The notes under the pieces were generated by a model. That model made no database searches. It saw nothing but the letters and a program-made list of their open reading frames with translations, and was not told the DNA's origin. From Dongia mobilis (GTDB lineage: Bacteria > Pseudomonadota > Alphaproteobacteria > Dongiales > Dongiaceae), in the NCBI RefSeq assembly GCF_004363235.1, contig NZ_SNYW01000010.1, positions 1 to 64,000 on the forward strand: a stretch of DNA of 64,000 nucleotides, in the 5' to 3' direction. This document shows, piece by piece, positions 8,621 through 17,735 of this stretch; within the stretch, counting starts at the first letter, position 1, and each line of letters starts with the position of its first letter. Position numbers and translations under genes: made by a program.

Positions 8621-9331
8621 ATGGAAGAGCTTTTTCGTCAGGATTCCTACCTTCGGGACTGCGCGGCCCGGGTGACGGGCGCCGATGCGGATGGCATCCG
8701 GCTGGACCGCACCGTCTTCTATCCGACCGGCGGCGGCCAGCCAGGTGATACCGGTCGCCTGCGCCTCGCTGACGGACGCGAGATCACGATCCTCGATACC
8801 CGCAAGGGTGCGGCACCCGGCGAAATCCTGCACATTCCGGCCGAGGGTGCCGAGTTGCCACCTGCCGGGGCCGAGGTGACCGCCATCATCGACTGGGACC
8901 GTCGCCACCGGCTGATGCGCATGCATACCTGCCTGCACCTGCTCTGTTCGCTGGTGAGCGGCGACGTAACCGGCGGTCAGATCAGCGACGGCAAGGGGCG
9001 GCTCGACTTCAATCTTCCGCCCGACACAATCCTCGACAAGGCAACGCTGACCGAGCGACTCAACCGCCTGGTTGCCGAAGACTGCGCGGTCGAACCGCGC
9101 TGGATCAGCGACGAGGAACTGGCCGCAAAGCCCGAACTTGTCCGCACCATGTCGGTGAAGCCGCCAAGCGGCCAGGGCCAGGTGCGACTGCTGGAGATCG
9201 CGGGCATCGATCTGCAGCCCTGTGGCGGCACCCATGTCCGAAGGACCGGCGAGATCGGCCCCGTCGAGGTCACCAAGATCGAGAGCAAGGGCAAGATGAA
9301 CAAGCGCGTCAACATCGCATTCCTCGCATAA
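8621..9331 (+). CDS. alaX: Alanyl-tRNA editing protein, AlaX type
   Basis: 236 residues. Free-standing homologue of the AlaRS editing domain that removes serine or glycine wrongly attached to tRNA-Ala. Zinc-binding motifs are intact: H102 and H106 (MHTCLHLL), and C201 and H205 (CGGTH). The N-terminal part has the beta-barrel signature FYPTGGGQPGDTG found in the longer AlaX forms. It lies 14 bases upstream of the sulfurtransferase gene, so the two are probably co-transcribed. Confidence 0.9.
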   Translation: MEELFRQDSYLRDCAARVTGADADGIRLDRTVFYPTGGGQPGDTGRLRLADGREITILDTRKGAAPGEILHIPAEGAELPPAGAEVTAIIDWDRRHRLMRMHTCLHLLCSLVSGDVTGGQISDGKGRLDFNLPPDTILDKATLTERLNRLVAEDCAVEPRWISDEELAAKPELVRTMSVKPPSGQGQVRLLEIAGIDLQPCGGTHVRRTGEIGPVEVTKIESKGKMNKRVNIAFLA

Positions 9332-9345
9332 GGGGCACCGAAGTC

Positions 9346-10200
9346 ATGGCCGGCAATTACGCCAACCCGCAATTCCTTGTCTCGACCGAATGGCTTGCCA
9401 GGAATCTCGATCAGCCGGATCTACGCATCGTCGACGCGACCTATTACCTCCCCATGCAGAACAAGAGCGCGCGGGCCGAGTATGAGGAACGGCACATTCC
9501 GGGCGCTGTCTTTTTCGACATCGACGAGATTGCCGATACCAGTATCGACCTGCCGCACATGTTGCCGCCGCCGGAAAAGTTTGCCTCGCGCGTCCGTCGC
9601 CTTGGCATCGGCGACGGCAATCGCATCGTGGTCTATGACGGCCAGGGCATGATGAGTGCCGCCCGCGTCTGGTGGATGTTCCGCATTTTCGGGGCGAAGG
9701 ACGTGGCCGTGCTGGATGGCGGCCTGCCGAAATGGCTGTCCGAGGGACGCCCGGTCGACGACAATGCTCCCGCCCCGCGCGAGCGCCATTTCAGCGCCCG
9801 CCTCGACAATACCCAGGTGCGCAGCAAGGCGCAGATGCTGAGCAATTTGACCAGCAAGCGTGACCAGGTGCTGGACGCTCGCGCAAGCGGCCGCTTCAAC
9901 GCGACCGAGCCCGAAATCTGGCCTGGCCGCCGCGGCGGCCATATCCCCGGCTCGAGGAACCTGCCCTATACGCAACTCCTTCGGCCCGACCAGACCTTCC
10001 ATGATGGCGACACGCTGAGGGCCAAGTTCGAGGCCGCGGGAATCGACCTGCGGAAACCGGTCACCACCACCTGCGGCTCGGGCATCACCGCCAGCGTGCT
10101 GGCGCTCGGCCTCGCCCTCGTCGGCCACCGCGACGTCTCGGTTTATGACGGATCCTGGGCGGAATGGGGACTGCCTGGCGACAATCCGGTGGAGCCCTAG
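9346..10200 (+). CDS. sseA: 3-mercaptopyruvate / thiosulfate sulfurtransferase
   Basis: 284 residues with two rhodanese domains, an inactive N-terminal one (about 10-135) and a catalytic C-terminal one (about 160-280). The active-site loop is CGSGIT with nucleophile C243; this loop type favours 3-mercaptopyruvate over thiosulfate (rhodanese proper has CRKGVT). It transfers sulfane sulfur to thiol acceptors in cysteine breakdown. It probably forms an operon with alaX and ends 10 bases from the convergent CocE-type hydrolase gene. Confidence 0.9.
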   Translation: MAGNYANPQFLVSTEWLARNLDQPDLRIVDATYYLPMQNKSARAEYEERHIPGAVFFDIDEIADTSIDLPHMLPPPEKFASRVRRLGIGDGNRIVVYDGQGMMSAARVWWMFRIFGAKDVAVLDGGLPKWLSEGRPVDDNAPAPRERHFSARLDNTQVRSKAQMLSNLTSKRDQVLDARASGRFNATEPEIWPGRRGGHIPGSRNLPYTQLLRPDQTFHDGDTLRAKFEAAGIDLRKPVTTTCGSGITASVLALGLALVGHRDVSVYDGSWAEWGLPGDNPVEP

Positions 10201-10210
10201 GGAGTAATCG

Positions 10211-12235
10211 CTAGACCAGATCCCGCCTGATCGTCTCGCGCCACTCGCGACTGGCGAAGCGGGTATCGTTCTCGAAGGCATCCAGCGTGCCGCTGACATG
10301 GAAATTGTCGGTATCGGCATGGAGCCGCGTCGCTACCTCGATGCGGATATCCCATCCCGGCCGTGACTGCACATAGGTCTGCCGGCACGAGAAGGAGGCA
10401 CAAAGCGGATCGTCCGGTGCGATCTTCAATTCGCGGCGGATATTGTGCAGGACCTCGGTGCCGATTTCATCGAAACGCTGCCGGCCCTCGCCGAAAACAC
10501 CCTCGGTATCCGTCACCGTGGTGACGGCACCCGAGGTGATGTCGAACGTGACCGTTCGGGTAACGCTGCCCTCGCTCACCTGTGTCACCGGCGTGGCGCG
10601 CGCCGCCTCGGGTTTCGCGAATGGCTCGCTGCCATCAATGGATTGCGGGCGGCGATGCGGCAGCATGAGCCGGCTGGCACCCGCCACGATGCCGAGCGTC
10701 GCCGGCTCGGGCGCCGGCCAGATCAACGGCCAATAGGCGCTGGACAACGAGACGCGCAGGCGATGACCGACCGCGAAGCGGTGGGCGCAGGCATTGAGGA
10801 CCAGCTTCAGCTTGTAGCGCCGGCCGGGCTCTAGCGGCGTCGGGTCGGCATGGCTGTCGCGATGCGTCAGGTTGATGACCTGGAAGCTGACACGGAGGGC
10901 CTTGCCATCCGGCGCCACGTCGCAAAGCCGCGCACAGAGCTGAGCCACGGGCTTGTCGCTGGTGAATTCCAGCTCCAGTTCCGGCGCCCCCAGAATCTGC
11001 ATCGCCTCGTTGAGTGGCTCCGTCTCGAAGGTCAGCGAGCCGAAATCGTCGAGACGCTGGTCGCCGGGCAACTCGCCGACGCAGCCAGCCCCCATCCATT
11101 CGCCGCCCTGAATGCCGACATGCTGCGGCGACCGCAAGGCGATGAGTTGTTCTGCGCCGCCGACCGGGGAGAGCCCCTCCCTGTTGAGATATAGATAGTC
11201 CGGCTGGATGCCTTCCGACGGCCAGTTCTGTTCCGCGATCCAATGCCCGGGGTGAGACAGGCGCGTCGTTTCCGGCGCGGCGTAGTCCTGCAGCCAGGCA
11301 CGCAGCATCGGCTCCCGCTCCACGCCGTTCTCGATGCCCTTGAGCCAGCGATCCCACCAGGCGACGGCATCCTGCAGAAAGCCGATGGCCGGACCCGGCG
11401 TGCCGTCCTGCGGGTAGATGTGCGCCCAGGGGCCGATGACACCCTTGCGCGGCACCTTGAGGTGCTCGAGCATCCGCGGCACGGTGTTGGTATAGGAATC
11501 CACCCAGCCGCCGACCAGATAGACCGGCACCTCGATCGCATCCCAATTCTCGCAGATCGAGCCATGCCGCCAATAGTCGTCCCGGCGCTGGTGATGCATG
11601 GCCAATGCCGGCCAGAACGGCATCTGTTCCAGCCTTTCGCGCCAGTTCGCCCGCCAATCTGCGCCGAAAAGTTCGGGATCGGCCGGGCGGGCCTGATAGG
11701 CCAGCATGATGGTGCCCCACCACAGATTGTCGTTGAGCAGGCAGCCACCCATGTAGTGAATGTCGTCCTTGTAACGGTCGTCGGTCGAGCAGACCGAGAG
11801 CACCGCCTTGAGGGCCGGCGGTCGCAAGGCGGCCACCTGCAGGCAGTTGAAGCCGCCCCAGGACTTGCCCATCATGCCGACCTTGCCGTCGCACCAGGCC
11901 TGTGACGCCATCCAGGCGATAACCTCAAGCGCGTCGTCCTGCTCCTGCTGCAGGTATTCGTCCCACATCAGCCCGTCGCTTTCGCCGGAACCCCGCATGT
12001 CGACGCGCAGCACGGCATAGCCGTGGCCGGCGAAATAGGCGTGCATAGGCTCGTCACGGGAACGGGTGCCGTCCCGCTTGCGATAGGGGATGTATTCGAG
12101 GATCGCTGGCACCGGCTTCTTGCCGGCCCCTTCCGGGAGCCAGAGTCGCGCCGCCAGACGGCAGCCGTCCTTCAGCGTGATCCAGAAATGTTCGGTTACC
12201 TCGACCTTCAGGGGCGTATCGACCGCGACAGCCAT
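10211..12235 (-). CDS. CocE/NonD family hydrolase (X-Pro dipeptidyl-peptidase S15 type)
   Basis: 674 residues. N-terminal alpha/beta-hydrolase domain (about 10-300) with the nucleophile S125 in GKSWGG and likely triad partners D246 (GGWVDSY) and H272 (GPWAH). The C-terminal half is a jelly-roll PepX_C domain. Family members hydrolyse acyl, ester or amide bonds (cocaine esterase, alpha-amino-acid ester hydrolase, glutaryl acylase). It has no signal peptide, so it is cytoplasmic. Its position as last gene of the peptide-type ABC transporter operon, 25 bases after the ATPase gene, suggests it processes the imported substrate. That substrate is unknown. Confidence 0.88.
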   Translation of the reverse strand: MAVAVDTPLKVEVTEHFWITLKDGCRLAARLWLPEGAGKKPVPAILEYIPYRKRDGTRSRDEPMHAYFAGHGYAVLRVDMRGSGESDGLMWDEYLQQEQDDALEVIAWMASQAWCDGKVGMMGKSWGGFNCLQVAALRPPALKAVLSVCSTDDRYKDDIHYMGGCLLNDNLWWGTIMLAYQARPADPELFGADWRANWRERLEQMPFWPALAMHHQRRDDYWRHGSICENWDAIEVPVYLVGGWVDSYTNTVPRMLEHLKVPRKGVIGPWAHIYPQDGTPGPAIGFLQDAVAWWDRWLKGIENGVEREPMLRAWLQDYAAPETTRLSHPGHWIAEQNWPSEGIQPDYLYLNREGLSPVGGAEQLIALRSPQHVGIQGGEWMGAGCVGELPGDQRLDDFGSLTFETEPLNEAMQILGAPELELEFTSDKPVAQLCARLCDVAPDGKALRVSFQVINLTHRDSHADPTPLEPGRRYKLKLVLNACAHRFAVGHRLRVSLSSAYWPLIWPAPEPATLGIVAGASRLMLPHRRPQSIDGSEPFAKPEAARATPVTQVSEGSVTRTVTFDITSGAVTTVTDTEGVFGEGRQRFDEIGTEVLHNIRRELKIAPDDPLCASFSCRQTYVQSRPGWDIRIEVATRLHADTDNFHVSGTLDAFENDTRFASREWRETIRRDLV

Positions 12236-12260
12236 GATCTGCTCACTTGGCTCCCTGGGC

Positions 12261-13907
12261 TCATTGGTTTGCGACCTTCCTCTTGGCGAGGAGATTAGTC
12301 AGCCAGTCGGGGTCCATTTCCGGGACCGACGACAACAGAAGCTCAGTATAGGCGGGATAGGGTGGCGAAAGCACCTCCGTCTTTGGCCCCTGCTGGACAA
12401 CCTTGCCCTGGTTCATGACCACGATCTCGTCGGCAATGGCGCGCACGGTCGCGATGTCATGGGTGATGAACATGTAGGAGATATCGAACTCGGCCTGCAG
12501 CCGCAGCAGGAGCTTGAGAATCTCCTCCTGCACGATCTGGTCGAGCGCCGAGGTCACCTCGTCGCAGATAATGAGTTCCGGTTCGGCCGCCAGTGCGCGG
12601 GCGATGCAGACGCGCTGCTTCTGACCGCCGGAGATCTCGCTCGGCAGGCGATCAATGTAGCTTTCGTTGAGCTCGATCATCTCGAGTAGCTCGATGATGC
12701 GCTTCTCCAGCTTGGCGCCGGACAGGCCATGATAGAACTGCAGCGGCCGGCCGATCACGTCATAGATGCGGTGACGCGGATTGAGTGCAGTGTCCGGGCT
12801 TTGGTAGATCATCTGGATGCGGCGCAGCAATTCCTTGTCGCGGTTTTTGAGCGCCGGCGGCAATGCCGCACCATTGAACACGACCTGGCCTCTGCTCGGC
12901 GGCAGCAGGCCGGTGACGACCCGGGCCAGGGTCGACTTGCCGGAGCCGGACTCGCCGACCACGGCGACGGTGCGGCCGCGCGGAATGCGCACCGAGACGT
13001 CGTCCAGGATCTTCACCGCATTGCCGTAGGCGGCATCGACGTGCTCGATGCTGAGGATGGCGTCCTCGTTCGGACTCTCCGGCTTGGCCAGGCCGCGTAC
13101 CGCCCAGAGGGATTTTGTGTATTCCTGCTTCGGCGCGCTCAGCATTTCCCGCGTCGGCGCCTCTTCTACCAGGTTGCCGTAACGCAGCACCATGATGCGA
13201 TGCGCCATCTGCGCCACCACCGCGAGATCGTGGGTGATATAGATCGCGGCCGTGTTGAACTGCTCGACGATCGAGCGGATCGAGGCCAGCACTTCGACCT
13301 GGGTGGTGACGTCAAGCGCCGTGGTCGGTTCGTCGAAGATAATGAGATCGGGCCGGCAGGTCATCGCCATTGCCGTCATGACGCGCTGCAACTGGCCGCC
13401 GGATACCTGATGCGGATAGCGCGCACCGATCGTGGTCGGATTGGGCAGACGCAGCCGGCCATAGAGATCCTGCGCGTCGGCCACGGCCGTTTTTTCATCG
13501 CGGATTCCGTGCTGGGTCTCCGTCTCGATAGTCTGGTCGATCAGGCGGTGTGCGGGATTGAAGGCGGCGGCGGCACTCTGCGCCACATAGGCGATGCGCG
13601 AGCCGCGCAGTTTGCGCTTCGCCTCGTCGCTGGCCGCGATCAAGTCCATGCCGTCAAAGACGATACTGCCGCCGGTGAAACGGCAGCCCGGCCGGACGAA
13701 CCCCATGGCGGCAATGCCGAGCGTCGACTTGCCGGCGCCGGATTCGCCGATCAGGCCCAGGACCTCGCCCCGGCGCAGGGTCAGATCGATCCCCTTGATG
13801 ATCGGATGCCAGACGTCGTCGCTCTCGCCCTCGATCTTGAGGCCGCGCATTTCAAGCAGGACCGAGCCCTTTTCGCGCTGGGGCTGCTTCATGTTGTCAT
13901 TGGCCAT
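12261..13907 (-). CDS. Double ATP-binding protein of a peptide-type ABC transporter (DppD-DppF fusion)
   Basis: 548 residues with two complete ABC ATPase domains. First: Walker A GESGAGKST, signature SGGQLQRV, Walker B LIIFDEPTTALD. Second: GESGSGKST, SGGQKQRV, LIICDEVTSALD. Each is about 250 residues and they correspond to DppD and DppF (or OppD/OppF) fused in one chain. The start ATG at 13907 overlaps the end of the upstream permease gene by 11 bases; the open frame extends further upstream but only through permease sequence. It powers import together with the two permeases. Confidence 0.92.
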   Translation of the reverse strand: MANDNMKQPQREKGSVLLEMRGLKIEGESDDVWHPIIKGIDLTLRRGEVLGLIGESGAGKSTLGIAAMGFVRPGCRFTGGSIVFDGMDLIAASDEAKRKLRGSRIAYVAQSAAAAFNPAHRLIDQTIETETQHGIRDEKTAVADAQDLYGRLRLPNPTTIGARYPHQVSGGQLQRVMTAMAMTCRPDLIIFDEPTTALDVTTQVEVLASIRSIVEQFNTAAIYITHDLAVVAQMAHRIMVLRYGNLVEEAPTREMLSAPKQEYTKSLWAVRGLAKPESPNEDAILSIEHVDAAYGNAVKILDDVSVRIPRGRTVAVVGESGSGKSTLARVVTGLLPPSRGQVVFNGAALPPALKNRDKELLRRIQMIYQSPDTALNPRHRIYDVIGRPLQFYHGLSGAKLEKRIIELLEMIELNESYIDRLPSEISGGQKQRVCIARALAAEPELIICDEVTSALDQIVQEEILKLLLRLQAEFDISYMFITHDIATVRAIADEIVVMNQGKVVQQGPKTEVLSPPYPAYTELLLSSVPEMDPDWLTNLLAKRKVANQ

Positions 13908-14787
13908 CGCGCAACCCGCTTGTCTTGTGGAGGAACCAGTCGACGATGAAATTGATCGCCACGGTAAGAAGGGCAATGGCGCCCGCCGGCAGCAGCGGCG
14001 TGATGTCGCCATAGGTGATGAGCGTCGCCGTCTCCTTCACCATCAGGCCCCAATCGGCAGTCGGTGGCTGCATGCCGAGGCCGAGGAAGGACAGCGAGCT
14101 GATGGTCAAGAAGACGAAGCAGTAGCGCAGGCCGAACTCGGTCACCAGCGGCGGCATGATATTGGGGACGATTTCGCGCAGCACGATCCAGGGCGTCTTT
14201 TCCCCGCGCAGTCTGGCCGCCTCGACAAAGTCGAGCGCCACCACATTCATCGCCACGGCGCGGGTCAGGCGGAAGACTCGCGTAGCGTCGACCAGGCCGA
14301 TCACCAGGATGATGTTGAGGATCGTAGGCTGTTCAAAGATCGCCAGCACCATGAGCGCGAAGATGAGGCTGGGAATTGCCATCACGGCATCGACGAGGCG
14401 GCTGGCCAGCTGGTCGAACCAGCCGCGCAGCAAAGCGGAGACGATGCCGATCAGCCCGCCGGTCAGAAAGGCCACCGCCGTCGCCGCAAAGGCGATACCC
14501 ATGGAATTGCGCGCCGCATAGATCATGCGCGAGAACAGGTCGCGGCCCAGCTGGTCAGTACCGAACAGGAACTCGCTGCTCCAGAGGGCGAACGGCTCGT
14601 CGCTGACCACTTCGGACTCGCCATAGGGGGCGATCCAGGGCGCGAACAGGGCGACGAAGACATAGGCGGCGACCACGATCATGCCGAACCAGGCTGTCAG
14701 CGGCGCCTTGCGCAGCTCACGCAGGATCATCTCGGACTTTGATCGGCGGGCACGGGGTATCTTGGCTTCGGTGCTGGCTGCCGTCAT
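13897..14787 (-). CDS. ABC transporter permease, DppC/OppC type
   Basis: 296 residues. A cytoplasmic N-terminus is followed by a first membrane segment (AWFGMIVVAAYVFVALFAPW), the GTDQLGRDLFSRMIYAARNS segment typical of DppC, and about five further membrane helices. The EAA-like coupling loop is AARLRGEKTPWIVLREIVPN. ATG at 14787 has GGGGG 7 bases upstream; an earlier in-frame ATG at 14802 is less well placed. Partner of the DppB-type permease just upstream. Confidence 0.9.
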   Translation of the reverse strand: MTAASTEAKIPRARRSKSEMILRELRKAPLTAWFGMIVVAAYVFVALFAPWIAPYGESEVVSDEPFALWSSEFLFGTDQLGRDLFSRMIYAARNSMGIAFAATAVAFLTGGLIGIVSALLRGWFDQLASRLVDAVMAIPSLIFALMVLAIFEQPTILNIILVIGLVDATRVFRLTRAVAMNVVALDFVEAARLRGEKTPWIVLREIVPNIMPPLVTEFGLRYCFVFLTISSLSFLGLGMQPPTADWGLMVKETATLITYGDITPLLPAGAIALLTVAINFIVDWFLHKTSGLRDGQ

Positions 14788-14839
14788 GCGCGCCCCCTGC
14801 AAATGAAAATTTCCGGCTTCATTCGTCGCTGCATCGTCC

Positions 14840-15808
14840 TTACCTCGGGTGCAACAGGCGCGGGTTGGTCGAGATCGAGATGATATCGGCGATCAGGTTG
14901 AGCAGGATGTAGGTCGCCGCGAAGATCAGCGCGCAGGCCTGCACCACGGGCATGTCCTTGGTGCGGACGGCGTCCACCATCAACTGGCCAATTCCGGGAT
15001 AGGTGAATACCGCCTCGACGATAACCACGCCAACCACGAGATAGGCGAGGTTGAAGGCGATCACATTGACGATCGGTGCCCAGGCATTGGGCAGGGCATG
15101 GTGCAGGATGACCCGCGACTTGCTGATGCCCTTGAGCCGCGCCATCTCGATATAGGGGCTGGCCAGCAGATTGATGATGGCCGCACGGGTCATGCGCATC
15201 ATGTGCGCGACAATGACCAGCGTCAGGGTGAGCGCCGGCAGGGCACAGCGATAGATTCGTTCCCAAAGCGGGGTGTCCGCATCGACCGAGGCGAGGCTCG
15301 GAAACATCTGCAGCTTGACCGCCAGAAACAGCATCAGGATATAGGCCATGAAGAACTCGGGCATCGAAATCGTCGTCAATGTCACCGAATTCACGATGCG
15401 ATCGAAAGGCGAGTTGCGGTAGAGCGCCGCCAGAATGCCCAGTCCGATCGCCAACGGCACGGCGATAAGCGCGGTCAGGGAGGCAAGGAACAGCGTGTTC
15501 TTGAGGCGTGGCGTGATCAGGTCGGAGACCTGCCGCTTGTAGCCGACGCGGCTGGCAAAGGAGGCGCCGAAATCGCCCTGCACGACATTGCCAACCCAGG
15601 TCACATAGCGAATATGGGCCGGCTTATCGAGGCCGATCTCCTTCTCGAATGCGGCGACCGTTTCCGGGGTTGCCGCCTGGCCCAGGATGCGCTTGGCGAA
15701 ATTGCCCGGCAGCATCTCGATCAGCGAGAAGATGACGAGCGAGACGATAAAGAGGGTTAGGAGGCCGAGTCCCAGGCGCTGAAGGACGGTGCGAAGAATT
15801 GGATGCAT
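14840..15808 (-). CDS. ABC transporter permease, DppB/OppB type
   Basis: 322 residues and about six membrane helices. The N-terminal LRTVLQRLGLGLLTLFIVSL helix, the family's short periplasmic region (IGLDKPAHIRYVTWVGNVVQ), and the coupling loop MARLKGISKSRVILHHALPN are all present. Forms the transmembrane channel with the DppC-type protein. ATG at 15808 is preceded by GGGGGC. A stem-loop lies between this gene and the binding-protein gene upstream. Confidence 0.9.
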   Translation of the reverse strand: MHPILRTVLQRLGLGLLTLFIVSLVIFSLIEMLPGNFAKRILGQAATPETVAAFEKEIGLDKPAHIRYVTWVGNVVQGDFGASFASRVGYKRQVSDLITPRLKNTLFLASLTALIAVPLAIGLGILAALYRNSPFDRIVNSVTLTTISMPEFFMAYILMLFLAVKLQMFPSLASVDADTPLWERIYRCALPALTLTLVIVAHMMRMTRAAIINLLASPYIEMARLKGISKSRVILHHALPNAWAPIVNVIAFNLAYLVVGVVIVEAVFTYPGIGQLMVDAVRTKDMPVVQACALIFAATYILLNLIADIISISTNPRLLHPR

Positions 15809-15877
15809 ATGCCCCCGTCGCCCGAAGGCGACGCCCCCTTGTTCAATTTTCTGGCCGCGCGGCACGCCGGAAAGGAG

Positions 15878-15915
15878 ATCCACGGGACCCCGCCCTGCGA
15901 CAGGATCCCGTGGAT
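15878..15915 (-). other. Intra-operon stem-loop between binding protein and permease genes
   Basis: ATCCACGGGA (15878-15887) and TCCCGTGGAT (15906-15915) form a perfect 10-bp stem with an 18-base loop, just after the stop codon of the binding-protein gene. On the minus strand no T-run follows, so full termination is unlikely. Such hairpins often protect the 3' end of the binding-protein message so that it is more abundant than the permeases. A smaller hairpin (GTCGCC-CGAA-GGCGAC) stands next to the permease start. Confidence 0.6.
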
Positions 15916-15928
15916 TATTAGGCCGATA

Positions 15929-17515
15929 TTACGCGAACCACCAGCGCGACGCGATCTTCATTCCGTCAACATCCCAATTCGACAGCAGCGGTCCGTGGGC
16001 GACCTTCTTAGAATTGGCGCTGACATAGGAATTGAAGACAATGTTGATGAGACCGCCGTCATCGTGCAGCAATTGCTGCATCTCAGCATACATCGCCGCG
16101 CGCTTGTTGGAATCCGTCTCAGAACGAGCCGCAACCAGCAGCTCGTTGAAGCGCGGATTCTTCCAGAACGTGTCGTTCCACGCCGCGTCGGCCGCATAGG
16201 CCGTGGTGAACATCCAGTCCTGGACCGGGCGGCCGTTCCAGTAGGAAGCGACGAACGGCTTCTTCAGCCACACGGCATCCCAATAGGCATCGTCGGCCTC
16301 GCGAATCACGTTGATGTTGATACCCGCCTTTGCGGCACTCTCCTTGAAGAGCGTACCGGCATCGACCGCGCCCGAGAAGGCCGCGTCGGAGACCGACAGG
16401 TCGACCGTCAGGCTGTCGAGGCCGGCCTTCTTCAGGAGCTCCCGCACCTTGTCCGGATTGTAGGAGTGAATCGGCTCGGGGTTGATGGCGTACTGGATGC
16501 TGGGCGCGATCGGATTGTCATTGCCGACCGTACCGTAGCCCAGGAACACCTTCTGCAGGATCTCATCGCGGTCGATCGCATATTTCAGCGCATTGCGCAC
16601 GTCCGGGTTGTCGAACGGCGCCTGCTGGGTATTCATCACGAAGATGTAATGCCCATAGCCGGTGACCTGGTTGATTTCCAGGTCCTGGTTGCGCTTCAGC
16701 ATGTTGATCGTCTTGAGGTCGCAGCGATCCATGAAATGGATCTCACCCGAGGTGAGCGCGTTGGTGCGCGCCGCCACGTCGGCGATGACCTTGACCTCGA
16801 ATTCGTCGAACCAGACATCCTTGTAGAAATTCGGGTTGCGCTTCAGCTTTGCGCCGATACCCGGATCGAAGCTCTCGATCGAGAACGGGCCGGTGCGGTT
16901 GCCGGACTGCCAGTCGACCGTCCCGTCCTGGTTCGCCGGCATGATCGGCAGATGGTAGTCGCTGGCATAGAACGGAAAGTCGGCATTGCCGCCATTGAGC
17001 GTGAAAACAATGTTGTCGCCGTCCGCCTTGATCTCCGCAACGGAGGCCAGGATCGACTTCGCCGCCGACTTTGAATCCGGCCCCATGTGGTGCTTGTAGG
17101 AAGCGACGACGTCATCCGCGGTTACCGTCCGACCATCATGGAACGTCACGCCCTTGCGCAGTTTGAAGACCCAGGTCTTGGCGTCGTCCGATGGCTCGAA
17201 GCTCTCCGCCAGATCGGGGACGACATTGCCCTTCTCGTCCATCTCCGTGAGGCTGTTGGCAGATGCGCCCCAGCCGACGACACCCGTCATCTGGTCGGGA
17301 TAGGTGGCCGGATCGAGCGAATCGGTCGTGGCACCATGGCCGATGCCGATGACGAACTTGCCGCCCTTCTTCGGCTCCTGCGCATAGCCGGCCTTGCTCA
17401 GCACACCGGTTGCCAGCGCGGTTGAGACGCCGAGCGCCGTCGCCCGCCGCATAAAGTCGCGGCGCGAAATGCGCTTGCCGAAGGCAGCGCGCTGCAATTC
17501 TTCCCACTGATTCAT
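15929..17515 (-). CDS. Periplasmic substrate-binding protein of peptide-type ABC transporter (SBP family 5)
   Basis: 528 residues. The N-terminus has a twin-arginine signal (SRRDFM, residues 17-22, then a hydrophobic stretch and a likely cut after A45 in AGYAQE). The mature part has the family-5 pattern: DSLDPATYPDQM, WVFKLRKGVTFHDGRTVTAD and KYAIDRDEILQKVFLGYG. Ligands of the family include peptides, opines, glutathione and nickel complexes; the sequence does not say which. First gene of the five-gene operon with the two permeases, the double ATPase and the CocE-type hydrolase. ATG at 17515 has AGAGG upstream. Confidence 0.92.
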   Translation of the reverse strand: MNQWEELQRAAFGKRISRRDFMRRATALGVSTALATGVLSKAGYAQEPKKGGKFVIGIGHGATTDSLDPATYPDQMTGVVGWGASANSLTEMDEKGNVVPDLAESFEPSDDAKTWVFKLRKGVTFHDGRTVTADDVVASYKHHMGPDSKSAAKSILASVAEIKADGDNIVFTLNGGNADFPFYASDYHLPIMPANQDGTVDWQSGNRTGPFSIESFDPGIGAKLKRNPNFYKDVWFDEFEVKVIADVAARTNALTSGEIHFMDRCDLKTINMLKRNQDLEINQVTGYGHYIFVMNTQQAPFDNPDVRNALKYAIDRDEILQKVFLGYGTVGNDNPIAPSIQYAINPEPIHSYNPDKVRELLKKAGLDSLTVDLSVSDAAFSGAVDAGTLFKESAAKAGININVIREADDAYWDAVWLKKPFVASYWNGRPVQDWMFTTAYAADAAWNDTFWKNPRFNELLVAARSETDSNKRAAMYAEMQQLLHDDGGLINIVFNSYVSANSKKVAHGPLLSNWDVDGMKIASRWWFA

Positions 17516-17675
17516 TTCTTGCCTCTCCCTAACGTCCGCACCGAGCGACACCATGCCGGCCGGTCGGCAAACACCCTGCGATTTGTGGGCCGTCCACGCA
17601 TCGATGGCGGCACCATCTTTTTATCGTCATTCGAGATTATGGCACTGCGTTATGGTTTCTTGATGAATTCCGACA

Positions 17676-17694
17676 TCGCATCATTGGTATGCGA
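17676..17694. promoter_or_regulatory. Dyad upstream of the ABC transporter operon
   Basis: TCGCAT and ATGCGA are perfect 6-base inverted arms separated by 7 bases. The site is 161 bases upstream of the binding-protein start, in an AT-richer stretch (17615-17760). It has the form of an operator for the transporter operon. No regulator gene is adjacent on the same strand. Confidence 0.3.
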
Positions 17695-17735
17695 CATAAT
17701 CACCGGATCGAGAAGGACTTTTCCAACGTTATTCC

